From contig NHZP01000045.1 of assembly GCA_003313425.1 (NCBI GenBank), positions 186,001 through 250,000 of the forward strand: 64,000 bases of DNA, in the 5' to 3' direction. Of this stretch, positions 57,726 through 64,000 are shown piece after piece. This stretch comes from Pseudopyrenochaeta lycopersici. Taxonomy: Eukaryota; Ascomycota; Dothideomycetes; Pleosporales; Pseudopyrenochaetaceae. Numbering within the stretch: the first letter of the stretch is position 1; each line of letters begins with the position of its first letter. Made by a program: the position numbers and the translations under genes. The notes under the pieces were generated by a model, which worked only from the letters and a program-made list of their open reading frames with translations, was not told the origin of the DNA and did not search any database.

Positions 57726-58687
57726 CTACCACGGTAGCTCAGAACCATCATAGTTGACAAATTTCCCGTGTGACTTTTCGAACGTAGCTTCATCAATCTG
57801 TTTAACGGCACGTCAGCTATCAGTTCTTGATACACGCACCCTCGTTCCGCATCGGTCACACTCACCACATTCTTGATTCCCTGTGCACTCGTTTCCACAG
57901 ATATAGGATCTCCTTGAAGATCAATACCTTGCTTTTTAAGATTCTTAATTTCTCTCTTGGCCATTTCGGTAGCTACCATCCTGTTTTCAAGCGCCAAGTT
58001 AGCGTTGCGTGGTTTTGGTATGCAAAAATGTAGTTGAAGAACATCAAACTACACATACCCAGGATGTAGTAACCATATCAATATGTCATTGTTTTCGAAA
58101 GCAAGCCATTTGAACAGAAAGTTCGCCAGCGCTTTACTGGCTGCATATGCAGACACAGGCATAAAGGTGAACATGTTGGACAGGCTCCCGCCTGCGCTGG
58201 AGATCACCAAGAATTTCCCCTTATTCGCGGCTTTGGAAGCACGCAGGAGCGGCGCTACAGCTTTGTATAGCTCAAGCTGGCCATAAGCATTCACGTCAAT
58301 GTATCTTTGAATCTCGGACACTGCAGTGTCGATGAGTGGGCCATTCATGCCTGCAAGACCGGCATTTCCGATGACAACGTCAAGGGCGTGGATATTGTGA
58401 GCCGATTTCAAGGTGTAGATGCCGCTATTTATGGAATCTGAGGATGTCACATCAAACTTGATTGTGATGAGGCTCGAGCCGGATGCCTTAGGGAGGGAAT
58501 TCAAGGCTTGTGATGTGGCATCGGATGGGTCGCGAACCGTGGCTATGACGACGGTGTTAGGGTTTACAAGGTATGTAGCCACGAGGCCCTTGCCGATACC
58601 TATATGACATGAGAAAACGTATAGGGCAGTGAAATGTTACCTACCGCGATTGGCACCAGTGATGAGAATTGTGGTTGCCGGAGACAT
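57726..58687 (-). CDS. Classical short-chain dehydrogenase (C-signal/sniffer-like SDR)
   Basis: Four exons (58687-58645, 58599-58059, 57980-57866, 57797-57726) give 256 residues. Exon 1 encodes MSPATTILITGANRG and splices in the glycine motif to GANRGIGKGLV. Later motifs are NAGLAG, SSAGGS and the catalytic YAASK. Splicing at 58058 gives the typical HPGMVATEM, and the last intron restores GKFVNYDGSELPW before the stop, the normal ending of this group. The intron model is therefore well supported by family text. It is likely a soluble NAD(P)-dependent carbonyl reductase or alcohol dehydrogenase of unknown substrate, divergent from the Zn2Cys6 regulator at 59268. Confidence 0.87.
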
Positions 58688-59267
58688 ATTGGTTCAATGG
58701 CTATTATCGTCAATGCTACCGAAAGGGGAATTTTAACGTTGCGAGGGTCTTCGATACGTAATAATGGTAAGAATGAAACAGGGCACTACCAAATTGACGA
58801 CCGCGACGAAATGTATATAAATTTCCTTGTGAAGATAATCATCTCGCCGTTTACTGAACGCAATGTCTGGCTTCCACAGTATTCGTCCGATCGTGACATG
58901 CCTCGCCACTACCTGTGACGAGAGTGGATCAGATTTGTTAGGAATATTATGTATGCCTTGGTGTTGTCGTGCAGCGCAACCACGATCCCGGTTGTGCTGT
59001 GTTCAAATTGCGGATTTGCGGAGTTTTGCACTTAGAGACTAGCACGTGTATCGCTGGCCTTGCATTAGCTCCCGTAGTAATTATATGTAACAAAGGCGGA
59101 CCAACTGGTAGCGGGGGTGTTAAGCGAGCGGAGTTTCGCACTGGTTCGCCATACTCCGCAACCGTGACGCGTTATTTCTTCGAACTTTTGCACCAAATCC
59201 GCGGACAATTTCCCAGTACACAATCCTTTGACACTTGCAATGACACTGTCAGAGAAGATGTGCCAAA
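58688..59267. promoter_or_regulatory. Divergent promoter of SDR and Zn2Cys6 regulator
   Basis: 580 bp between divergent starts. A direct repeat of TTGCGGA/TTTGCGGAG-like words occurs near 59006-59024. No known site was assigned. Confidence 0.45.
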
Positions 59268-60542
59268 ATGTCTTTGTCATTGTCACGCCAAAAGTCGTGC
59301 ACCCCATGTGTGCGGTCAAAAAGGAGGTGCGATCAAGAACTACCCCGCTGCCGACGCTGCGTTGCGAGGGAAATTGATTGTCAATATGTCGGGCGGAATC
59401 TCCATCGGTTGCAGCAGAGGGGTAGAAGCAACGAAGTGGAGGAAGTCAGTGTCGCGGAGCCTTCAGCGGAGTTGTTTGCGGAGGACAGCCATGAAAGTTG
59501 GCAACTGCAGCAGACCTGTTCTGCGCTGCCCATGACCTTCCCCTCGCCGACAGCAGATGATGCATTCTTCAAATTCCCCAATCATCCTTTCAATCTCAAC
59601 GTTCCAAGCATATCGGATGAGGAACTCCTCAGGTCTGGCATCATTGAGGATATCGTGGCTCAACAAACCTGCAGTGAGACTCTCTCACTTGCGTCAGACG
59701 CAGTCATTCGACCTCGCGTGGAATTTGCAGTAAACAGGCTATCAGCACTTCCAAAGGCGTTTGCTGAGCAAGGGCATACGATATTCATCCATCGCGTCCT
59801 GTTCCAGGACAAAGGCCCTCCGGCATTGCAGGATGCCCTAAGCGCATGCGCGCTGTACTGCATGAAGAACAGGAACAACCAAACACTAGTGTTCCGCAAC
59901 TTGGAGCACAAGACGCGGCAGTTAATCGACTGCACCAGCCCGCTCATCGCATCCACCGCTGATCTCCTCGCTGCGACGCAGGCATTGTTATTATATCAAA
60001 TCGTTAGACTTTTCGACGGAGATATCAGACTCAGAGCACAAGCAGAGGTGGATCAATCTGTTCTTGTAGCGTGGGTAGGACATATCAGGGAAAGAAAGCA
60101 CCAAGCCGTCCCAACCCTCACTGGCTTAGCCGACTCGCAGCTTGTTGCACAGATTTCAAGGCCGACCTGGAAGCACTGGTTGATTGATGAAAGCATCCGC
60201 CGAACCGTAATAGTATCATTCATGTTGAACAGCTTATACAGCTTTCTGAAACTCGGCTACGACACAGCCCAGGACATGCGGTTCCGCTTCACTGCGCAAG
60301 CGGCGCTCTGGAATACGCACTCGGAGGTTGGCTGGCGGAGAGCATGCAGCGAGAAGGAGCGTCTCGAGGCCCGTGTAACGCATTGGGACGAGGTGATGGC
60401 AAAGGCAAAGCCAGAAGATTTGGAAGAGCTAGGAGTACTGATTATGGTGATGCTATGGGGCCGAGAATCGACTGAGGCTTGGTTGGGTCAGAGTTATGCA
60501 AATCGATACGGCTTGGAGGGACAAGTGAGTGGTTTAATGTAA
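59268..60542 (+). CDS. Zn2Cys6 transcription factor (single exon)
   Basis: 424 residues from the ATG at 59268, no intron needed. The zinc cluster is CTPCVRSKRRC then CRRCVAREIDC (residues 11-39), followed by a short linker and a C-terminal region similar in general character to AflR-/cluster-type regulators (long helical segments, TADLLAATQALLLYQIVRLFDGD). The frame and motifs are intact. It is divergent from the SDR at 57726, 580 bp away, and might regulate it. It is about 43 kb from the ETP-type cluster and no evidence ties it to the TCGGN3CCGA motif. Confidence 0.9.
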   Translation: MSLSLSRQKSCTPCVRSKRRCDQELPRCRRCVAREIDCQYVGRNLHRLQQRGRSNEVEEVSVAEPSAELFAEDSHESWQLQQTCSALPMTFPSPTADDAFFKFPNHPFNLNVPSISDEELLRSGIIEDIVAQQTCSETLSLASDAVIRPRVEFAVNRLSALPKAFAEQGHTIFIHRVLFQDKGPPALQDALSACALYCMKNRNNQTLVFRNLEHKTRQLIDCTSPLIASTADLLAATQALLLYQIVRLFDGDIRLRAQAEVDQSVLVAWVGHIRERKHQAVPTLTGLADSQLVAQISRPTWKHWLIDESIRRTVIVSFMLNSLYSFLKLGYDTAQDMRFRFTAQAALWNTHSEVGWRRACSEKERLEARVTHWDEVMAKAKPEDLEELGVLIMVMLWGRESTEAWLGQSYANRYGLEGQVSGLM

Positions 60543-61151
60543 TCAGGGGTAAATGTTCTCGTTGCAGCTTCATCATTGGGATAGAGAAACATGACCTGGC
60601 TATGATAGTGAAAGACTGAATTTGAATTCATTCACAAAGTTTGATTTAACCCCGCTGGCATGACTTATCGCCGACCTTCCTGGACGAATCTTCGCACGCG
60701 TCCTATCATCTGACGCGCTACCGGATTGCGTTGGTTAAGTAATCGTATACATGGTGACCGTACCGCAGAATCATAGACAGATTTGTAATAGCAGTAATTG
60801 CGAGAACATCGTCAACGTCAGACACATTGTAGCTACATCAGTTTCTTAGCTCACAGCATCATGCCCATCCGTGCCCTCCGCATCTCCACCCGAATTCCGC
60901 AAAGTCCTCACTCCTGCTGCAGACTCCACGCGCAAGGCAAATACTCCGCTTTACCAAATCTCCCAGGGCCCTGCCTTGAACCAGCGGAGGCAGTCAAGGC
61001 GTATAAATAGCGCTTGATACCTCTTAAAGTTCAAAGCACACCTTTCTTACAACTGCCCTTCAGAACCGAATTAACAATATAAAAAGGTACAGACGTATTC
61101 TCCAAAGCGTGCATGAAAGTAGAAATCATTCACACAATCCAGGTCCGCAGA
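60543..61151. other. Intergenic region
   Basis: About 0.6 kb between the regulator and the interrupted small gene. No gene recognised; the part near 61000-61100 is the likely promoter of the small gene. Confidence 0.5.
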
Positions 61152-61505
61152 ATGTCCGCACAGCAGCAATCTCTCCGCCAATGGGTGGCTCAAATCAACG
61201 AGACGCTCTTCATCCAACCCGACGACGCCATCGCCGCCCAAGCAGTCGTCGAGCAAGTAGATCCAAACCTAGCAGTCAAGTACGACACGCTTTCTCCTTC
61301 CAATTCCAGTTTTTGCAAAAGATCCATCTAACGCGACATCACTTCCGCAGAATCAACCACAATGTGTACAATTACGAGCAGTTCAAAGGCGGTCTGCAAT
61401 ATGTTCAGGGTAGTTCCGTATCTATCCAGGATACGTTCAAGGTTTTGCTCGAGTGGGAGAATCCGGAAAATCCGGATGGTGTGGTTGCGGTGCTGAGCGA
61501 GTGGA
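61152..61505 (+). pseudogene. Small gene interrupted by the retrotransposon (unrecognised, possibly NTF2/SnoaL-like)
   Basis: Exons 61152-61279 and 61351-61505 join in frame: MSAQQQSLRQWVAQINETLF, then AVKINHNVYNYEQFKGGLQY, then FKVLLEWENPENPDGVVAVL. The protein reads cleanly up to SEW, where the TG of the LTR begins; the next codons come from the LTR and give an immediate stop. The general pattern (helical start, then a curved sheet) recalls small NTF2/SnoaL-like proteins, but I am not sure of the family. The rest of the gene should lie beyond the element, outside the window. Confidence 0.6.
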
Positions 61506-61690
61506 TGTAACGGGCTAGGCCAGTGCTCGAGGCTGCGCCGTCGTGCACGGATATACGGCTCGTGCACGGAAAACTTTGTACCTCGCGTGGCACCCAATTC
61601 TCCTCTTTTCTTCCTATCTTGGTTGTAGATAGCATCTGGACTAGATAGCTGGAATCCAGTTACTAGAGACCGCTCACATACAACCAAGAT
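61506..61690 (+). repeat. 5' LTR of the retrotransposon (3' boundary approximate)
   Basis: Starts TGTAACGGGCTAGG exactly where the host frame breaks. The likely end is near the CACATACA at 61675-61682. The primer-binding site could not be fixed and the 3' LTR lies outside the window, so the length is an estimate. Confidence 0.5.
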
Positions 61691-61722
61691 CTCGCAGCTG
61701 ACGAGGACACTGAAAAAGCATT

Positions 61723-62877
61723 ATGCAGGACCCTACCGAAGAAGTCAATATGCGGCTTAATAACATGGACCAACTAGTCCAGCAGTTGTTCGCCAAACTC
61801 GACGATATAAGCATCCGATTGGAAACGCAGTTACAGCAGCCATCTAATACGCCTGAACTTACACCACGCGCCACTGCCGCCCCAACGCCGTCGCCCGAAC
61901 CTACCCCGGTAACTGTGAAGTCACGCCTTCCCCACCCTCCAATGTTCAGCGGCAACAAATCACAATGGCGAGGATGGAAGCTAGAGATGGAAGCTAAGAT
62001 TGAAGAAGATGCGCGAGCTATAGGGAGCTCGAAGGCTCAACTACGCTATATCTATGCACGCCTTGAAGGAACAGCAAAAATCAACGTTACTACATACTAC
62101 GAGATGGCAAACAAACAAGAGTCTCCAAATCCTCGCGAACTTCTTCACCGTCTTGACCTCCTCTACGGTGAGCGCAACCGGAAAGAAAAAGCAATCCAGA
62201 ATCTACATTCCATTCGCCAGAAAGAAGACGAGACCTTCATATCCTTCTACCCCCGGTTCGAAAGGGAGATAGCCAACGCTGACGCAGAGGGATGGGACGA
62301 CGTCGCTAAGACATCCTATCTGCGCAACGCGCTCAACAACAAGATGAGAGACAAGCTAGTAGGTACATCAGGAGGCGACAACCATACATATATGGGATTT
62401 GTCCAAAAGTGCGCAAACCTAAGTAACGACATGGAGCTATATGGCCAGTGGACGAAGAAGAGAAGCGTTATCAGAGACGCCCAAGTACCTACGTTGCCAA
62501 CAACTACTAGTAGCAAGGCCGCCATGCAATTCAACCGCGAAGACATGATGGAATGGGAACCAACACCACCTACTCCAACCCAAGTGAACACTGTCCGCCT
62601 CCGCGACAAAGGCAACGTAAACGGATACCCTTCAAAGCGTCCGGAAGACCAAGAGCTACTTGGGAAACGAGCAAAGTGGGTTGGCCAGGAAGAGATTGAC
62701 GCTCGACGCCGTGAAGGGCGTTGCCTTCGATGCGGCCGCAGCCGGTGCCGAATAGTAACATGCCCGCTAGCAGCCGCTATCCGACCAATGTACACCAGCG
62801 TCAAAGCCGCGTTAAGCGCCGCGGTTACAAGCGCTGCTATTGAAGACGAGCTAGACGAAGCTGACAAAGAGCAATAG
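61723..62877 (+). CDS. Retrotransposon Gag (capsid and nucleocapsid) protein
   Basis: 384 residues. The N-terminus is a short helical, Pro-rich region, then a retrotransposon gag core (FSGNKSQWRGWKLEMEAKI, later EDETFISFYPRFEREIA) and a C-terminal cysteine knuckle-like segment CLRCGRSRC..C. It should assemble the intracellular particle and bind element RNA. The frame ends in TAG at 62875-62877 and pol continues in the same frame. Confidence 0.9.
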   Translation: MQDPTEEVNMRLNNMDQLVQQLFAKLDDISIRLETQLQQPSNTPELTPRATAAPTPSPEPTPVTVKSRLPHPPMFSGNKSQWRGWKLEMEAKIEEDARAIGSSKAQLRYIYARLEGTAKINVTTYYEMANKQESPNPRELLHRLDLLYGERNRKEKAIQNLHSIRQKEDETFISFYPRFEREIANADAEGWDDVAKTSYLRNALNNKMRDKLVGTSGGDNHTYMGFVQKCANLSNDMELYGQWTKKRSVIRDAQVPTLPTTTSSKAAMQFNREDMMEWEPTPPTPTQVNTVRLRDKGNVNGYPSKRPEDQELLGKRAKWVGQEEIDARRREGRCLRCGRSRCRIVTCPLAAAIRPMYTSVKAALSAAVTSAAIEDELDEADKEQ

Positions 62878-64000
62878 GACTACGTGGCAGCTCAGAGAGA
62901 ATGGAAAGAGGAAGGAAGAGCAAAGATGGACGGTGACCCCTTTTTAGTGGACGTTAGACTTAATGGAACTGACTTCGTTACCGGTCTCGTAGACTCAGGC
63001 TGCCTTTGCTACTCCGCTATAAGTGAACGACTCTTTCAATCTCTGAGATTGCCATCGTTGAAGATAGCACCGCGCCGGTTAGAAGGAGCCGCAGGGAAGA
63101 ACGCAGAATCAACGACAATCCTGAACACTATCACCTACGCCTCAATCGATATAGATGGACACCAGCAGGAGCGCATCTTCTTTTACGTAGTCCCTGGCCT
63201 CACGTACGACCTAATCCTCGGAAACCCATGGCTAGAAGATGCTGATGTCACTATCTCTACAAGACGGGGCTGCTTGGACATCGGCGTGTCTGGCATCCGC
63301 GTTTGGAACCGCAAGAAGACGTTGCGCAGGCCGCCCCAGTTCAAGGCCGCACAACTTATAGCTAGTGCGTTTCTGGCTGAAGTAAGAAGAAATCGTAGGA
63401 AGAACCGACAGGAAGGTATCAATCTTGATACAGGAGTATACGCTGTCTCGATCGCAGATATCGAGAAAGCTCTGAAGCCACGCAAACGATCGGACCCTAA
63501 GGTCAAACTGCCACCTCATTACCAGAAGTGGTTGAAGGCTTTTGATCAGCACCTAGCGGAGAAGCTACCACCTCACAGGGAGGGTGTCGATCTGCACATT
63601 GAGATTGAGAAAGACCAGAACGGATCTGAAAAAACGATTCCTTGGGGACCTCTCTACGGCATGGGCCGAGAAGAACTGCTCGTATTAAGGAAGACTCTCA
63701 CTGAGCTGTTAGATAAAGAGTTCATTCGAGCCAGCAACTCGCCGGCTGCCGCGCCAGTGTTAATGGTCAAAAAGCCCGGAGGAGGAGTCCGATTCTGCGT
63801 AGACTATCGTGGCCTGAACAACATCACTAAGAAGGACCGCTACCCACTCCCGTTGTTCACTGAAACATTGAGAAACGTAGCGAAGGCGCGATGGTTCACG
63901 AAGCTTGACGTCATTGCAGCATTCCACAAGATACGACTAGCGAAAGGAGAAGAATGGAAAACAGCCTTCCGGACGAGATACGGATTGTTCGAATGGCGCG
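62878..64000 (+). CDS. Retrotransposon Pol (protease and reverse transcriptase), partial
   Basis: The frame is open from the codon after the gag TAG to the window edge (374 codons). A retropepsin-like aspartic protease carries the LVDSGC active site at about residue 38 and a YDLILGNPWL flap/hydrophobic segment. Reverse transcriptase follows with KKPGGGVRFCVDYRGLNNIT and FTKLDVIAAFHKIRL; the catalytic YxDD region lies outside. No separate ATG sits near the start, so expression through the UAG (readthrough) as Gag-Pol is the simplest reading. Integrase and RNase H are expected to the right. Confidence 0.88.

Larger units (their letters stand above)
61506..64000 (+). mobile_element. Ty3/Gypsy-type LTR retrotransposon, 5' part
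   Basis: Order LTR, gag, protease, reverse transcriptase, running off the right edge. Coding frames are open throughout and composition is normal, unlike the RIP-scarred elements elsewhere in the window. This suggests a recent insertion. Confidence 0.9.

Noticed and set aside
3405..60542. CRISPR arrays, rRNA or tRNA genes
   Set aside because: No regularly spaced repeats and no recognisable structural RNA gene; the DNA is eukaryotic nuclear.
62316..62867. 183-residue minus-strand open frame
   Set aside because: Shadow of the gag gene.

Overview
This window is genomic DNA of a filamentous ascomycete (Pezizomycotina). Genes carry several short GT-AG introns of about 45-90 bp, the protein families are typical of fungal secondary metabolism (Zn2Cys6 regulators, P450s, MBOAT acyltransferase, BVMO, NmrA), and gene-rich blocks alternate with very AT-rich blocks whose changes look like repeat-induced point mutation (RIP: CpA to TpA). 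Exon structures below were built by hand from splice signals and frame continuity; no transcript evidence was available.

Region 1 (1-16.6 kb) is the right part of a biosynthetic gene cluster of the epipolythiodioxopiperazine (ETP, gliotoxin/sirodesmin-like) type: an HMT1-type ABC transporter cut by the left edge, two cytochrome P450s, a COMT-type O-methyltransferase, an MBOAT O-acyltransferase, a GliT-like flavoprotein, a GliJ-like membrane dipeptidase, an aldo-keto reductase and a GliN-like methyltransferase. No NRPS, GST, GliI-type lyase or GliK homologue lies in the window; if this is an ETP cluster they should lie to the left. The palindrome TCGG-N3-CCGA, the motif reported for the ETP regulator GliZ, occurs seven times, in all six promoter regions from 3.4 to 16.6 kb, 136-239 bp from the start codons. 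I did not notice it in the promoters to the right, so 16.6 kb is a likely cluster border. Two enzymes have altered active sites: the GliT-like protein has CxxQ in place of CxxC, and the aldo-keto reductase has Phe at the catalytic Tyr position.

Region 2 (16.6-29.4 kb) is a decayed flank: an APH-like kinase, a RIP-scarred sesquiterpene synthase pseudogene, a damaged alpha/beta hydrolase, a PTH11-like fragment, an O-methyltransferase without an obvious ATG and a type-B carboxylesterase. A 2.9-kb hAT transposon with an 8-bp target duplication follows (29,677-32,574).

Region 3 (34.3-48.3 kb) holds a second possible metabolic set: an extended SDR/epimerase, a Baeyer-Villiger-type monooxygenase, a classical SDR, a DFR-like reductase, an intact Zn2Cys6 factor, and a second Zn2Cys6 gene interrupted only by one in-frame TGA.

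Region 4 (48.3-61.5 kb) is repeat-rich: a 355-bp direct repeat whose copies differ mostly by RIP-type transitions, a RIP-degraded TIR element, a possible solo LTR and AT-rich blocks. Between them lie an NmrA-like oxidoreductase, an SDR and an intact single-exon Zn2Cys6 factor.

Region 5 (61.5-64 kb) is the 5' part of an apparently intact Ty3/Gypsy-type retrotransposon that has interrupted a small gene. Its gag and pol share one frame separated by a single UAG codon.
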